Shown here: one piece after another, positions 1 to 10,434 of the stretch
Layout: each line of letters begins with the position of its first letter
How positions within the stretch are numbered: the stretch's first letter is position 1
Assembly (NCBI RefSeq): GCF_001281175.1
Contig: NZ_KQ440396.1
Location: 691,592 to 743,608 of the forward strand
Reading direction: 5' to 3'
From: Apilactobacillus apinorum
Lineage (GTDB): Bacteria > Bacillota > Bacilli > Lactobacillales > Lactobacillaceae
Length of the DNA: 52,017 bases
Made by a program: the position numbers and the translations under genes
Notes under the pieces: generated by a model
Seen by the model: the letters and a program-made list of their open reading frames with translations, nothing else
The model's database searches: none
What the model was told of the DNA's origin: nothing

Positions 1-23
1 ATCCTATTAAATAGCACTCTTTT

Positions 24-620
24 TTAGTATTCATCATTTTGATCAACATGAATTGATTTTTCGATTTCTTTTTCTCTTTGCGCATTTTCAATGCGGATTA
101 ACATTTCCATTTGAAGTTGGTTCAATTGGCTTTGATGTTTGTTATATTTAGTTTGTAAATCAACTTTAGCATGCAACAATTTCAATTCTTCTTCAGAACG
201 AAGGTTAACGTGGTAGTCGTTACGACGGTTTAAATCGTCCTTTTCACCAGCACGGTTTTGACTCATCATGATAATAGGTGCTTGGATTGCAGAGATACAT
301 GATAGTGCTAAGTTTAATAAAATAAATGGATATGGATCGAAGTGCCAGCCGAATAATTGCATTACGTTAATGAACATCCAAACGACTAAGAAGACGATAA
401 ATGAGATTACAAATCCCCATGAACCACCGACTTTAGCCACTTTATCAGCTAAACGTTTACCAAAAGTATAGTTTTCTTGTAGTGCTTGATCAGTATCAAT
501 CACTTTAAAATCTTCATTATTAATTTTTTGAGTTAAGCGACGGTCAATCTTATTAAAAGCAGCTTCATCTTTGCGCATCGCTTTTTTAATATCAGCATAT
601 TGTTGGGCGTAATTTTCCAT
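24..620 (-). CDS. DUF1003 family membrane protein
   Basis: A 198-residue protein whose core matches the DUF1003 family: a GGSWGF motif (about residues 66-71) opens the first membrane segment, a DPYPFILLN segment begins the second, and the block IMMSQNR with a basic tail and a DYHVNLRSEEE stretch follows. The two hydrophobic helices are short, and both ends are hydrophilic and probably cytoplasmic; the last 45 residues are charged and may form a coiled coil. The start is an ATG with TAGGAGTG 7-8 bases upstream. No function is established for this family. It stands alone, downstream of the pur operon terminator, and no terminator of its own is visible before the window edge. Confidence 0.85.
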   Translation of the reverse strand: MENYAQQYADIKKAMRKDEAAFNKIDRRLTQKINNEDFKVIDTDQALQENYTFGKRLADKVAKVGGSWGFVISFIVFLVVWMFINVMQLFGWHFDPYPFILLNLALSCISAIQAPIIMMSQNRAGEKDDLNRRNDYHVNLRSEEELKLLHAKVDLQTKYNKHQSQLNQLQMEMLIRIENAQREKEIEKSIHVDQNDEY

Positions 621-697
621 ATTGTCACTCCTAAATGTTTATATATCTTGATTTTATACTTATTAGCGACCAGATACAAAAATTATTTGCGATAAAT

Positions 698-726
698 AAA
701 AAGCAGATCATTACGATCTGCTTTTT
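698..726 (-). terminator. Terminator after purD
   Basis: Perfect 12-base arms (698-709 and 715-726) around a five-base loop, with A-runs and T-runs at both ends, directly after the purD stop codon. It ends the pur operon and could also act on the other strand. Confidence 0.85.
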
Positions 727-728
727 AA

Positions 729-1979
729 CTATTGAAATGCCTTTGAGCCAATATCAGTTCTATATGAATAAAGGTTAGCATCAACTGTATCTTGAATCAC
801 TTGGTTAACCCTAGTTTGAGCTTGCTTTAAGTCTTCATCTGATGAAATCACCATCATGATACGACCACCAGAACTAACTAGCTTTTCGTCTTGTTCTTTC
901 ACTCCAGCATAATCAACATCAATACCTGATTGAGTGAATTCTGGCAACGTTAATGCATCTAAGTGTTGTTGTGGATATCCCTTCGCTGCTAACACATTTC
1001 CTAAATAATAACGGTCAGTACTCCAGTGAACTGTTGGTTGTTGATGATTCATTAATTGCTTAATAACTTCACCAAAATCATCTTGTAATTGAGGAAGGAT
1101 AACTTGAGTTTCTGGGTCACCCATTCGAACATTAAACTCAATTACTTTGATGCCATCGTCAGTCATAATTAATCCGGCGTATAGAAATCCTTGGAATAAA
1201 ATGTCACGTTTGTGCATTTCATCTAAGACTGGTCTAATCACCTTCACTAACCCAGCTTCGACAACATCATCACCGAATTGAGGCAATGGACTATAAGCAC
1301 CCATTCCACCGGTATTCAACCCTTTGTCACCATCATAAATACGCTTGTGATCTTGCGCTAGTGGCATGGTAACAACATCTAAATCATTAACCATTACAAT
1401 CATCGAAAATTCTTGGCCGACTAAGTAATCTTCCATTAAAATTTCTTGATTAGCTTCGTTTTGATAAACATCATTAACGATTGCTTGAGCGTCAGATTTA
1501 GTTTCAGCGATAAAGACTCCCTTACCGGAAGCTAATCCGTTTAACTTAATCACAACTGGAAAACTAGTTGTCTCTAAATATTTCAATGCTTGTCTTTGAT
1601 TATCAAAGGTAGCATATTGAGCGGTAGCCACTCCAGCAGATGTCATTACATCTTTCGCAAATTCCTTGGAACTTTCTAGTTGGGCTGCAGCTTGTTTGGG
1701 ACCAAAAATATTTAATCCCGCCGCTTGAAAACGATCAACAACACCTTCACTAAGTGGCTTTTCTGGTCCTACTAATGTCCAATCAATTTGATTTTGTTGT
1801 GTAAATTCGATTAGGGCATCAAAATCACACTCATCAATATCTAAAGTTTCAACGTTTTTTAAAATATTCATCATCGGATTTCCAGGTGCGACATACACAT
1901 GACGATTATCATTCTTTGTTAGCTGCTTTGCCATCGCATATTCGCGACCACCAGATCCAATTAACAACCAATTTTCCAT
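729..1979 (-). CDS. purD: Phosphoribosylamine-glycine ligase (GARS)
   Basis: PurD joins glycine to 5-phosphoribosylamine with ATP, giving GAR, the second step of IMP synthesis. The 416-residue product has the usual family length. The N-terminal nucleotide-fold motif LLIGSGGREYA is at residues 5-15, VGPEKPLSEG at about 70-79, and the ATP-grasp part carries VIKLNGLASGKGV, DHKRIYDGDKGLNTGGMG and EFNVRMGDPETQ. Start is ATG with AGGAG nearby. It is the last gene of the pur operon, 16 bases after purH, and a strong hairpin follows at once. All key motifs look intact, so an active cytosolic enzyme is expected. Confidence 0.97.
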   Translation of the reverse strand: MENWLLIGSGGREYAMAKQLTKNDNRHVYVAPGNPMMNILKNVETLDIDECDFDALIEFTQQNQIDWTLVGPEKPLSEGVVDRFQAAGLNIFGPKQAAAQLESSKEFAKDVMTSAGVATAQYATFDNQRQALKYLETTSFPVVIKLNGLASGKGVFIAETKSDAQAIVNDVYQNEANQEILMEDYLVGQEFSMIVMVNDLDVVTMPLAQDHKRIYDGDKGLNTGGMGAYSPLPQFGDDVVEAGLVKVIRPVLDEMHKRDILFQGFLYAGLIMTDDGIKVIEFNVRMGDPETQVILPQLQDDFGEVIKQLMNHQQPTVHWSTDRYYLGNVLAAKGYPQQHLDALTLPEFTQSGIDVDYAGVKEQDEKLVSSGGRIMMVISSDEDLKQAQTRVNQVIQDTVDANLYSYRTDIGSKAFQ

Positions 1980-1995
1980 TTATTCCACTCCTATT

Positions 1996-3528
1996 TTAGT
2001 GCTTGAAGTGACGATTGCCACTAAATACCAACGCAATTCCTAATTCATCTGCTTTATCAATTGAATCTTGATCACGAATACTACCACCCGGTTCAACGAT
2101 TGCTGTAATACCATGTTTAGCAGCATATTCAACACAATCATCCATTGGGAAGTACGCATCTGAACCTAATACTGCGTTTGCATAGTTAGGTTTAACTTCG
2201 GCCTTCTTGATTGCAATCTTAGTAGAATCAATACGGTTTGGTTGACCTGAACCAATTCCTAGCGTTTGGTTATCAGTAGTAACAACAATCGCATTACTCT
2301 TAACATGCTTAACTGAGTTTTGCGCGAATGCTAATGCCTTCATTTGTTGTTCAGTTGGTTGTTTCTTAGAAACAACTTTGTATTCTGATTCATTTTCATG
2401 CATTAAGTCACGTTCTTGAACTAACATCCCGCCTAATACAGAAACCATGTCCGGTTTAGTTTGGTTAATCTTTGCAAAGTCGACTGTCAGTAAACGAATA
2501 TTTTTCTTCTTAGCTAACACATCGTAAGCTTCATCAGTAAATGATGGTGCAATTACGATTTCCAAGAAGATAGCGTGCATCTTTTCAGCAGTAGCTAAAT
2601 CAACTTCACGGTTTAATGCGATAATTCCACCGAAGATTGAAGTAGAATCTGATTCGTATGCTAAATTCCAAGCAGTTAATAAATCATCCGCACTTCCAAT
2701 TCCACATGGATTCATATGCTTCAATGCAACTACTGTTGCTTGATCTGGGAATTCAGCCACAATTCTTAGTGCGGCATCTGCATCACGAACATTGTTGTAT
2801 GAAAGTTTCTTTCCGTGAAGTTGTTTAGCATTTGCTAATGAGTATGTTTCAGGAATTGGTTCCTTGTAGTAAGCAGCTTGTTGGTGACTGTTTTCACCAT
2901 AACGCATATCTTCTACTTTTTCATAAGTAACAGTTAACTTATCTGGGAATTCTTCCTTAGTTAAGTAATTTGCAATCAATGCATCATAAGCAGCAGTATG
3001 TCTGAATACCTTAGCAGCTAGACAGCTACGGTATGCTAAATCAATGTTGCCTTCATCGTATCTTTTAATGTAGTCAGCGTAGTCATTTACATCAGTAATA
3101 ACGATGACATCTTGGCTGTTTTTAGCAGCTGCTCTTAGCATTGAAGGACCTCCGATATCAATATTTTCAATTGCATCGGCATATGTAACGTCTGGTTTTT
3201 CAATGGTTTCTTTAAATGGATATAAATTGACACAGACTAAGTCAATTAAACCAATCGATTGTTCTTTTAATTGTTCCATGTGTTCTGGATTATCACGACG
3301 CGCTAGGATTCCAGCATGGATGCGAGGGTGTAATGTCTTTACACGACCGTCTAACATTTCATTGAAGTTAGTGATTTCTTCAACAGCCGTAGCGGCAACA
3401 CCATTGTCTAAAAGTGTTTTTAAAGTTCCACCGGTTGAAATAATTTCAAAATCTCGTTCTACCAATTGATTGGCAAATTCTACAATTCCATTTTTATCTG
3501 AGACACTTAACAATGCTAACTTTTTCAC
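1996..3528 (-). CDS. purH: Bifunctional AICAR transformylase/IMP cyclohydrolase
   Basis: PurH carries out the last two steps to IMP: formyl transfer from 10-formyl-THF to AICAR, then ring closure. The N-terminal MGS-like cyclohydrolase domain is recognised by [28 protein letters not shown] and NLYPF. The C-terminal transformylase domain carries LRYGEN-type (MRYGENSHQ) and LKHMNPCG motifs. I place the start at GTG 3528 because an AAGGGAG ribosome site lies 8 bases before it and the product ([12 protein letters not shown]) then matches the family N-terminus. A TTG 21 bases upstream is in frame, but its codons would contain that ribosome site. Product about 510 residues, normal length. Confidence 0.96.
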   Translation of the reverse strand: MKKLALLSVSDKNGIVEFANQLVERDFEIISTGGTLKTLLDNGVAATAVEEITNFNEMLDGRVKTLHPRIHAGILARRDNPEHMEQLKEQSIGLIDLVCVNLYPFKETIEKPDVTYADAIENIDIGGPSMLRAAAKNSQDVIVITDVNDYADYIKRYDEGNIDLAYRSCLAAKVFRHTAAYDALIANYLTKEEFPDKLTVTYEKVEDMRYGENSHQQAAYYKEPIPETYSLANAKQLHGKKLSYNNVRDADAALRIVAEFPDQATVVALKHMNPCGIGSADDLLTAWNLAYESDSTSIFGGIIALNREVDLATAEKMHAIFLEIVIAPSFTDEAYDVLAKKKNIRLLTVDFAKINQTKPDMVSVLGGMLVQERDLMHENESEYKVVSKKQPTEQQMKALAFAQNSVKHVKSNAIVVTTDNQTLGIGSGQPNRIDSTKIAIKKAEVKPNYANAVLGSDAYFPMDDCVEYAAKHGITAIVEPGGSIRDQDSIDKADELGIALVFSGNRHFKH

Positions 3529-3529
3529 T

Positions 3530-4120
3530 TTAAATTTCTCCCTTTTCAATTAAATTCAAAATTGTACGTGGATACAATTGATGTTCTACTGCATGAATCC
3601 GACTCTCTAAATCATCTAACGTATCACCTTCTTTACGAGGAACTACTTCTTGGGCAATAATTTGGCCAGAGTCAATTTCTGCATTAATGAAATGAATCGT
3701 TACCCCAGTTTCACTAACTCCAGCGTTATAGGCGTCCAAGATACCTTGTTTTCCTGGAAAACTTGGTAGTAATGCTGGATGAATATTCACAATTTTTTGT
3801 GGATATTCATTCAGCAAGGTTTCACCGATAATTCGCATATATCCAGCCAGAAAAATCACTTTAACGCCAGCATCATGAAGTGCCTGCAAGATTTTCCCCT
3901 CGCGTTGAACACGGTTTTCACCCTTGGTGACCTCGGCAATAAAGACATCAACGTTAAACTTTTTAGCTCTCTCTACCACATATGCATCATGATGATCACA
4001 AACCAATAACTTAATATCGATTGGCAAATCGGCTTCAGCAATCGCTTCAAAATTAGTTCCATTCCCCGAAGCAAATATCGCAACTGGAACTTTATTTAAG
4101 TTGGACTGCTTGTTTGTCAC
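3530..4120 (-). CDS. purN: Phosphoribosylglycinamide formyltransferase
   Basis: PurN transfers a formyl group from 10-formyl-THF to GAR. The 196-residue product has the expected [12 protein letters not shown] phosphate-binding loop near residue 16 and the catalytic [12 protein letters not shown] block (Asn, His), followed by the [19 protein letters not shown] region with the catalytic Asp. The start is GTG, with GAGGTGG seven bases upstream; it overlaps the end of purM by 29 bases, so translational coupling is likely. No alternative PurT is seen in the window, so the operon uses folate for this step. Confidence 0.96.
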   Translation of the reverse strand: MTNKQSNLNKVPVAIFASGNGTNFEAIAEADLPIDIKLLVCDHHDAYVVERAKKFNVDVFIAEVTKGENRVQREGKILQALHDAGVKVIFLAGYMRIIGETLLNEYPQKIVNIHPALLPSFPGKQGILDAYNAGVSETGVTIHFINAEIDSGQIIAQEVVPRKEGDTLDDLESRIHAVEHQLYPRTILNLIEKGEI

Positions 4121-5126
4121 GTTTTACCACCTCACCAATTTCAAAATATTCTTGTCCGGCCTCGGATAAGTAATCAGTAACTGCTTGTTCGTATTCTTGT
4201 GGTACAACTAGAATCATTCCAATCCCTTGGTTAAATACCAAGTCCATATCAGATTGATCTAGATGCCCCCACTCTTGTAGTTTTTTGAAAATAGTTGGTA
4301 CTTCCCATGTATGTCTGGAAATCATGGCTGTTAAATCATCTGGAATCACTCTAGATAAATTATCAGCAATTCCACCACCGGTAATGTTAGCAATTGCGTG
4401 CAATGCACCAGATTCGACAATGCCCTTAATGTAATGGTAGTAAAGATGAGTTGGCGTTAATAGTTCATCAATTAATGGTTGATTGAAACCGTCATATTGT
4501 TTGTTTAAGTCTAACTTCGCATCATCAATAATTTTACGAACTAATGAAAAACCATTGGAATGAATTCCAGAAGATTTTAAACCAATTAAGATGTCGCCTT
4601 CGCGTACATTTTCAGCTTTTAAAAGGCGTTTCTTATCTGCGATACCAACAGCAAAACCACTTAAATCATAGTCGCCAGTCTTATAGATACCTGGCATTTC
4701 CGCCATTTCACCACCAATTAGTGAAAGACCTGCTTGCTTACATCCCATCACAACTCCTGAAACGATTTCTTTAACTTCTTCAGGAAGCAATTTACCGATA
4801 CCAATGTAATCTAAGAAAAATAATGGCTTCGCACCTTGCGCCAAAATATCATTGGCACACATCGCAACTAAATCGGCCCCGATTGTGTCATGACGATTAA
4901 CTTGAATTGCTAGCATCAATTTAGTTCCGACACCATCAGTACCAGAAACTAGCACCGGATTATCATACTTGGCAAAGTGAGATTGAAGAGAATACATTGC
5001 CCCAAATCCACCAATATCATCGACGACGCTTTGATCATATGTGGATGCGACCATTCCTTTAATCGCAGTTACTGCTTTTTCACCGCTTTCAACGTCGACA
5101 CCTGCTTGTTTATATTGATCAGTCAT
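4092..5126 (-). CDS. purM: Phosphoribosylformylglycinamidine cyclo-ligase (AIR synthase)
   Basis: PurM closes the imidazole ring, converting FGAM to AIR with ATP. The 344-residue product shows the family blocks GGFGAMY, LVSGTDGVGTKLM, GADLVAMCANDI, LFFLDYIGIGKL, GGEMAEMPG and NITGGGIADNL, typical of the PurM/ThiL/SelD ATP-binding fold. Start is ATG behind GAGGAGG. Its start overlaps the end of purF by eight bases and its end overlaps purN, the tight packing expected of co-translated operon members. Confidence 0.97.
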   Translation of the reverse strand: MTDQYKQAGVDVESGEKAVTAIKGMVASTYDQSVVDDIGGFGAMYSLQSHFAKYDNPVLVSGTDGVGTKLMLAIQVNRHDTIGADLVAMCANDILAQGAKPLFFLDYIGIGKLLPEEVKEIVSGVVMGCKQAGLSLIGGEMAEMPGIYKTGDYDLSGFAVGIADKKRLLKAENVREGDILIGLKSSGIHSNGFSLVRKIIDDAKLDLNKQYDGFNQPLIDELLTPTHLYYHYIKGIVESGALHAIANITGGGIADNLSRVIPDDLTAMISRHTWEVPTIFKKLQEWGHLDQSDMDLVFNQGIGMILVVPQEYEQAVTDYLSEAGQEYFEIGEVVKRDKQAVQLK

Positions 5127-6582
5127 TCACTTTTTCCTCCTCATAAAGATGTAATCTCTTTGCTTCTCGGTCATAAGTTTCTTGGTAATCATACAAAGAA
5201 GTTGGATATTTACCATCGAAGTACGCTGTACATAGACCGCGGTATTGGTTATCACACTTCAAATCGATGGCTTCAATTAAGCAGTCAACACTTAAGTATT
5301 TCAAAGTATCCGCACCAATAATGTCTCTAATTTCATCGACTGAATAATTAGCCCCAATTAATTCACTTGGCTTTTGAATATCAATTCCGTAGAAACAAGG
5401 ATATTTCAAATCAGGTGAAGCAATTCTGACGTGGACTGATTTGGCACCAGCATCTTTAAGCATTTTAACGATAAACTTGCTGGTAGTTCCACGCACAATT
5501 GAATCATCAACTAAGACAACGTCTTTACCAGCGATTACTGATTTAACCACGGAAAGTTTCATTGAAACACCGCGTTCACGACGTTCTTGGGTAGGTTCAA
5601 TAAATGTTCTCGCTACGTATTGGTTTTTAATCATTCCCATTTCATATGGAATGCCACTTTCAATCGCATAACCCATTGCAGCAGATAGAGAGGAATTAGG
5701 AACTCCAATAACAACGTCAGCGTTAACTGGATGTTCTCTAGCAACTAATGCCCCCATTCTCTTGCGAGCTTCATGAACTGATACCCCATGAATGACTGAA
5801 TCAGGACGGGCGAAGTAAACGTATTCCATTGAGCAAATTGTTAACTCAGTATCTTCAGTGAAGTGATCAATTTTAATTCCGGTATCATCAACAATGACTA
5901 CTTCACCAGGTTGAACATCTCGAATGTATTTAGCACCAACTTGATCTAGTGCGCAAGTTTCACTACAAATTACTACCGCACCGTCTTCACGTTGACCAAC
6001 CACTAGTGGTCTCAATCCGTTCGGATCACAGACTGCATACATTGCAGTTGGACTTAACAATACATAAGCGAAACCACCGTGCATTTGGTTAGCAGCCTCT
6101 TTAATTCTGTCGACAAAATTTTCTTTATTACTAATTTCAATTAAGTCACCAAAAATTTCACTATCTGAATCTGATTGAAAAATAGTTCCAGTCTTCAATA
6201 GCATTTTTCTTAGCGTATCAGCATTAGTTAAGTTTCCATTATGTGATAGCGCAAAGTGAGTTTCAGTGTTTTCAAACATAAACGGTTGTACGTTGTTGAT
6301 GGTATGACTACCAGCAGTAGCGTATCTGATGTGGCCTAAACCAGCTTTACCATGTAATCTATCAAAAGAATGTGGATCATCAAAAATCGCTCCTAATAGG
6401 CCTTGGCCACGGAAACGATTCAAACGTTGATTCGCATCAATCGCTAAAATTCCCGCTCCTTCTTGGCCACGATGTTGTAGTGCATGTAGTCCACTGTAGA
6501 CTACTTTAGCGGCTGGACCTTGAACGCCCCAAACACCAAAGACACCACATTCATCGTTTAAGCTTTTAACTTCATTTGGCAT
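5119..6582 (-). CDS. purF: Amidophosphoribosyltransferase
   Basis: PurF makes the committed step, PRPP plus glutamine to phosphoribosylamine. I choose ATG 6582: GGAAGGACGG lies just before it, and the product then begins [11 protein letters not shown] with Cys12, matching the Bacillus-type enzyme in which an 11-residue propeptide is cut off to expose the catalytic N-terminal Cys. An in-frame TTG at 6600 would swallow the ribosome site. The Ntn-hydrolase domain shows [16 protein letters not shown] and SHNGNL; the PRTase domain shows [13 protein letters not shown]. Four Cys near the C-terminal half (including CFYG and CDNQYRGLC) fit the Fe-S cluster of the Bacillus type. The start lies inside the end of purL. 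Confidence 0.96.
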   Translation of the reverse strand: MPNEVKSLNDECGVFGVWGVQGPAAKVVYSGLHALQHRGQEGAGILAIDANQRLNRFRGQGLLGAIFDDPHSFDRLHGKAGLGHIRYATAGSHTINNVQPFMFENTETHFALSHNGNLTNADTLRKMLLKTGTIFQSDSDSEIFGDLIEISNKENFVDRIKEAANQMHGGFAYVLLSPTAMYAVCDPNGLRPLVVGQREDGAVVICSETCALDQVGAKYIRDVQPGEVVIVDDTGIKIDHFTEDTELTICSMEYVYFARPDSVIHGVSVHEARKRMGALVAREHPVNADVVIGVPNSSLSAAMGYAIESGIPYEMGMIKNQYVARTFIEPTQERRERGVSMKLSVVKSVIAGKDVVLVDDSIVRGTTSKFIVKMLKDAGAKSVHVRIASPDLKYPCFYGIDIQKPSELIGANYSVDEIRDIIGADTLKYLSVDCLIEAIDLKCDNQYRGLCTAYFDGKYPTSLYDYQETYDREAKRLHLYEEEKVND

Positions 6583-8780
6583 GATAAACCGTCCTTCCAA
6601 ATTGATTTCAAAGTGGCTACATCATCAACGTAATTGCCGTCATTTAAGGCTAAATCAATTTGATGACTGTCATTAGTACGACCAATTAAATGGGCTGATT
6701 GACCAGCCATTTCTTCAAAGGCATCTTGGTCAGCAGGACTAATTGAAACCACATATCTTGATTGTGTTTCTGAGAATAATTGAGCTGCATCTAAATCCAA
6801 TTGACCACTTAATCCTAAGTTTTGGTCGAATAGTGATTCTAGTATCGCAGTGATTAATCCACCTTCGCTAACATCATGAACTGATTCAACTAAGTGTGCG
6901 TGGATTAGTTTTAAAATTAATTGTTGATTAGCGTATTCAGTTTCTAAATCGAAATGAATTTGGCCATAGATAGTTTCTTCTAGATATTTTTGAATTTCTG
7001 AACCAGCGAAATCATTGTTAGTCTCCCCAATGACATAGACCAATTCACCTGATCCTTTGATATCTGACTTGGTAATAAATTGATTGTCTTCAATCAATCC
7101 CACCATGCCAATCAAAGGAGTTGGGTAAATTGCTTCGTTGTCTGTTTCATTGTATAAAGAGACGTTTCCTGCGATAACCGGGGTATCAAATTTTTCACAG
7201 GCTTTAGAAATTCCTTCAACAGATTGATCCATTTCGTAGTAACTATCTGCATCGTCTGGGTTTCCAAAGTTCAAACAATCGGTAATCCCAATTGGAGTGG
7301 CACCACTTGCTACAATGTTTCTAGCTGCTTCAGCAACGGCGATTTGACCACCTAATTTAGGGTCTAGGTAAATATAGCGACCGTTGGCATCTGTTGTCAT
7401 TGCAAGTGACTTGTTAGTGCCGCGGACACGAATTACTCCTGAATCACTACCGGGTTGGACAACCGTATTTGCTTGTACACGGCAATCGTATTGACGGTAA
7501 ACTGATTCTTTTGAAGCAATCGTTGGTTTAGCAATGATGGTTTTGACCATGTCATTTAAGTCATCGATTTGAGGAATGTTAGCTTCCGCAACGTTCTTTA
7601 GACGTTCTGGTTGAATCACTTCATGAGTGTATTCAGGTACATCGTTTACCAAACTAGAAGTTGGAATATCACAGACAGTTTCGCCATTGTGGAATAAACG
7701 GTATTGGTTATCACCATTAACATGACCGATAACGACTGCGTCTAGATGATGTTTTTTAAACACTTCTAAAATTTCTTCTTCGTGACCAGCCTTCACACAT
7801 AGCAACATTCTTTCTTGTGATTCTGAAAGCATGATTTCGTACGGAGTCATGCCGATTTCCCTTTGTGGAACTAAATCAAGGTTTAAATCAACACCACTGT
7901 TGGCCTTATCAGCCATTTCAGCTGATGATGAAACTAATCCAGCAGCACCCATATCTTGGATTCCAACTAACGCATCTTTATGTTGGTGAGTAACTTCTAC
8001 ACATGCATCAACAAGGAGTTTTTCCATGAACGGATCACCAACTTGAACAGCTGAACGGTCTGATTCTTCTTCACTATTAAATTGGCTAGAAGCGAAAGTG
8101 GCACCGTTGATACCATCACGACCAGTCTTAGCACCGACATAGATGATTGCATTGCCGACACCAGAGGCACGACCAGCTTCAATATCAGCTTGGTCCATTA
8201 GACCCACACACATTACGTTAACTAGTGGATTTCCGTCGTAACAAGGATCAAAACTAATTTCACCACCAACTGTTGGCACCCCGATACAGTTACCGTATCC
8301 AGCAATTCCAGCAACGACTTTATCTAATAGAAAAAGGTTCTTAGGGTTAGTTAATTCACCGAATCTAAGACTATCTAGCGAAGCCACTGGTTTGGCACCC
8401 ATTGAGAAGATGTCTCTGATGATTCCGCCGACACCGGTAGCAGCACCTTCATATGGTTCAACATAACTGGGATGGTTATGACTTTCGGCTTTGAAAACCA
8501 CCGCTTGACCATCACCAATATCTAAAACTCCGGCACCTTCACCAGGTCCTTGGATAACACGTGATCCATCAGACCAGAATTTACGAAGGACTGGTTTGGA
8601 ATTTTTGTAAGAACAGTGTTCACTCCACATGCCTGAATACAATCCTGTTTCAGTGTAGTTAGGTAAACGATGTAAAATTCCATTACAAATATATTCGTAT
8701 TCATCGTCAGTTAATCCCCATTGAGCGTAAATACGTTCTTCTTTAATATCTTCAGGGGTAATTGTCTTTGGCTTTTGCAT
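6558..8780 (-). CDS. purL: FGAM synthase, large catalytic subunit (small-type PurL)
   Basis: This 740-residue PurL is the short form that works in a complex with PurS and PurQ, amidating FGAR to FGAM with ATP. Visible blocks are [16 protein letters not shown] near the N-terminus, the ATP/phosphate segment [24 protein letters not shown] (split across residues about 90-115), [23 protein letters not shown] and the second PurM-like half with HDVSEGGL. It lacks the glutaminase and PurS-like domains of the long proteobacterial form, consistent with separate purQ and purS just upstream. ATG start with TAGGAG spaced nine bases. The 3' end overlaps purF by 25 bases. Confidence 0.97.
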   Translation of the reverse strand: MQKPKTITPEDIKEERIYAQWGLTDDEYEYICNGILHRLPNYTETGLYSGMWSEHCSYKNSKPVLRKFWSDGSRVIQGPGEGAGVLDIGDGQAVVFKAESHNHPSYVEPYEGAATGVGGIIRDIFSMGAKPVASLDSLRFGELTNPKNLFLLDKVVAGIAGYGNCIGVPTVGGEISFDPCYDGNPLVNVMCVGLMDQADIEAGRASGVGNAIIYVGAKTGRDGINGATFASSQFNSEEESDRSAVQVGDPFMEKLLVDACVEVTHQHKDALVGIQDMGAAGLVSSSAEMADKANSGVDLNLDLVPQREIGMTPYEIMLSESQERMLLCVKAGHEEEILEVFKKHHLDAVVIGHVNGDNQYRLFHNGETVCDIPTSSLVNDVPEYTHEVIQPERLKNVAEANIPQIDDLNDMVKTIIAKPTIASKESVYRQYDCRVQANTVVQPGSDSGVIRVRGTNKSLAMTTDANGRYIYLDPKLGGQIAVAEAARNIVASGATPIGITDCLNFGNPDDADSYYEMDQSVEGISKACEKFDTPVIAGNVSLYNETDNEAIYPTPLIGMVGLIEDNQFITKSDIKGSGELVYVIGETNNDFAGSEIQKYLEETIYGQIHFDLETEYANQQLILKLIHAHLVESVHDVSEGGLITAILESLFDQNLGLSGQLDLDAAQLFSETQSRYVVSISPADQDAFEEMAGQSAHLIGRTNDSHQIDLALNDGNYVDDVATLKSIWKDGLSCQMKLKA

Positions 8781-8784
8781 TGTT

Positions 8785-9450
8785 TTAACTCCTAACGTGG
8801 TTTAATAGTGACTTAAATAGTTTTAATCCGTCAGTACCACCCAGAATACTTTCGACTGCACGTTCTGGATGTGGCATCATCCCTAAAACGTTTCCTTGTT
8901 CATTCACAACACCGGCGATGTTGTCGCAACTACCATTAGGGTTATCTTCATAGGTGAATACAATCTGATTGTTGGCTTTTAATTGGGCTAATGTTTCGTC
9001 GTCACAGTAGTAGTTACCTTCACCGTGAGCGATTGGAATATCGATGACTTCACCTTCATCGTAGCCATCACTAAACATAGTGTCATTGTTTTGGACTCTC
9101 AACTTTGACCAATCAGAGATGAATTCCATACTAGTATTATGTTGAAGTGAACCGGGTAATAGGTTTGCTTCAGTTAAAATTTGAAATCCGTTACAAACAC
9201 CTAAAACTGGTTTGCCATCTTCAGCCATTTGTTTAACTGATTCCATTACTGGTGCAAAACGAGCTACCGCACCACTTCTTAAGTAGTCGCCGTATGAGAA
9301 ACCACCGGGAATCATGACACCATCATAACCATCTAAATTAGTGGAGTCTGAAGGTACTAAATCCACATCTTCGCCAAGTGAATCACGAATGGCATAATAC
9401 ATATCCATATCACAGTTAGATCCTGGAAAACTAATTACTGCAAATTTCAT
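8785..9450 (-). CDS. purQ: FGAM synthase, glutaminase subunit
   Basis: PurQ supplies ammonia from glutamine to PurL. The 221-residue product has the class I glutamine amidotransferase triad: the nucleophile in GVCNGFQIL (Cys about residue 85) and the His/Glu pair in MMPHPERA near residue 194. The N-terminal [14 protein letters not shown] is diagnostic. ATG start with AAAGGACG upstream; the start codon overlaps the purS stop by four bases, so the pair is almost certainly coupled, as expected for subunits of one complex. Confidence 0.97.
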   Translation of the reverse strand: MKFAVISFPGSNCDMDMYYAIRDSLGEDVDLVPSDSTNLDGYDGVMIPGGFSYGDYLRSGAVARFAPVMESVKQMAEDGKPVLGVCNGFQILTEANLLPGSLQHNTSMEFISDWSKLRVQNNDTMFSDGYDEGEVIDIPIAHGEGNYYCDDETLAQLKANNQIVFTYEDNPNGSCDNIAGVVNEQGNVLGMMPHPERAVESILGGTDGLKLFKSLLNHVRS

Positions 9451-9701
9451 TTCGCCACGTCCTTTAATTCGTATTCAAATGCTTCCATGTTGTGGTTAAC
9501 TAATAAGTCTTTGCAAATTGATTCAACGACTTCTTTAGCTGCTTCTTTAGAGTCGGCTTCAATATTAGCTTCAAAGTATTTACCTTGAGTAATTGATGAC
9601 ACTTGTGAGTAACTTAGGCGGTGAAGTGCGTTTAAGACTGCTTCACCTTGTGGATCTAAAATTGAGGCTTTGTGATGAACATAAATTTTAACTTCAAACA
9701 T
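9447..9701 (-). CDS. purS: FGAM synthase, PurS subunit
   Basis: A small 84-residue protein with the PurS pattern [19 protein letters not shown], followed by an [12 protein letters not shown] helix and a C-terminal strand. PurS dimers bridge PurL and PurQ and help pass ammonia between them; PurS has no catalytic site of its own. The gene sits between purC and purQ, the conserved order in Bacilli. ATG start with GGGAGG upstream. The assignment rests on family pattern plus context and is secure. Confidence 0.95.
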   Translation of the reverse strand: MFEVKIYVHHKASILDPQGEAVLNALHRLSYSQVSSITQGKYFEANIEADSKEAAKEVVESICKDLLVNHNMEAFEYELKDVAK

Positions 9702-9715
9702 TTTAAATATCCTCC

Positions 9716-10423
9716 CTAAATGGCCTTTTGAAGACGGTGTAGAATTTCAAGATAACCTGGCATCAAGTCACCAGTTTGTTTTCTAAATACATCTTTATCT
9801 AATGATTCGTTAGTGTCTTTATCTAACAGACGGCATGAATCTGGAGAAATTTCATCAGCTAAGATGATTTCACCTTCAGCATTTATACCGAATTCTAGTT
9901 TGAAATCGACTAAGGTAACGTTCATCTTGTTAAATAGGTCGGTCAAAACTTGGTTAACTTTTAAACCGGCAGCTTCTAGTTGTTCTAATTTTTCAGCTGA
10001 TAGTAAATCTAAACCAACTACATCTGATTTAGTAACGATTGGATCATGTAAGTCATTTTCTTTATAAAAAAATTCGACAACTGGTTGTTTCAATGTTTGA
10101 AGATAATCAGTGCCGAATCTTTTTTGGAAATGACCAGCAGCAAAGTTTCTTACGACAACTTCTAGCGGAATCATTTCTACTTTTTTATTTAATTGATCTG
10201 TTTCACTTACTTGTTCGATAAAGTGCGTAGCAACACCGTTTTGGTTTAGGTAAGCGAAAATCAAACTAGAAATTTGGTTGTTTACTGCACCTTTGTTATC
10301 GATTAATTCATTACGCAAACCGTCCCCTGCTGTAGTGTGGTCAGTATAATGTGCACGCAACACCCCATCGTTTTCAGTTGTGTAAAGTTCTTTAGTTTTA
10401 CCTGATGTAACTAATGTAGTCAT
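9716..10423 (-). CDS. purC: SAICAR synthase
   Basis: PurC condenses CAIR with aspartate using ATP. Diagnostic segments are SGKTKELY near the N-terminus, YTDHTTAGDG, EVVVRNFAAG and DFKLEFGINAEGEIILADEISPDSCR (read in two parts). The start is taken as ATG 10423 because AGGAG lies about seven bases upstream and the protein then begins MTTLVTSGKTKE as in relatives; an in-frame start 15 bases further upstream lies before that ribosome site. About 235 residues, normal. PurC product must pass to PurB, whose gene is not in this window. Confidence 0.96.
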   Translation of the reverse strand: MTTLVTSGKTKELYTTENDGVLRAHYTDHTTAGDGLRNELIDNKGAVNNQISSLIFAYLNQNGVATHFIEQVSETDQLNKKVEMIPLEVVVRNFAAGHFQKRFGTDYLQTLKQPVVEFFYKENDLHDPIVTKSDVVGLDLLSAEKLEQLEAAGLKVNQVLTDLFNKMNVTLVDFKLEFGINAEGEIILADEISPDSCRLLDKDTNESLDKDVFRKQTGDLMPGYLEILHRLQKAI

Positions 10424-10434
10424 CTTAATTCTCC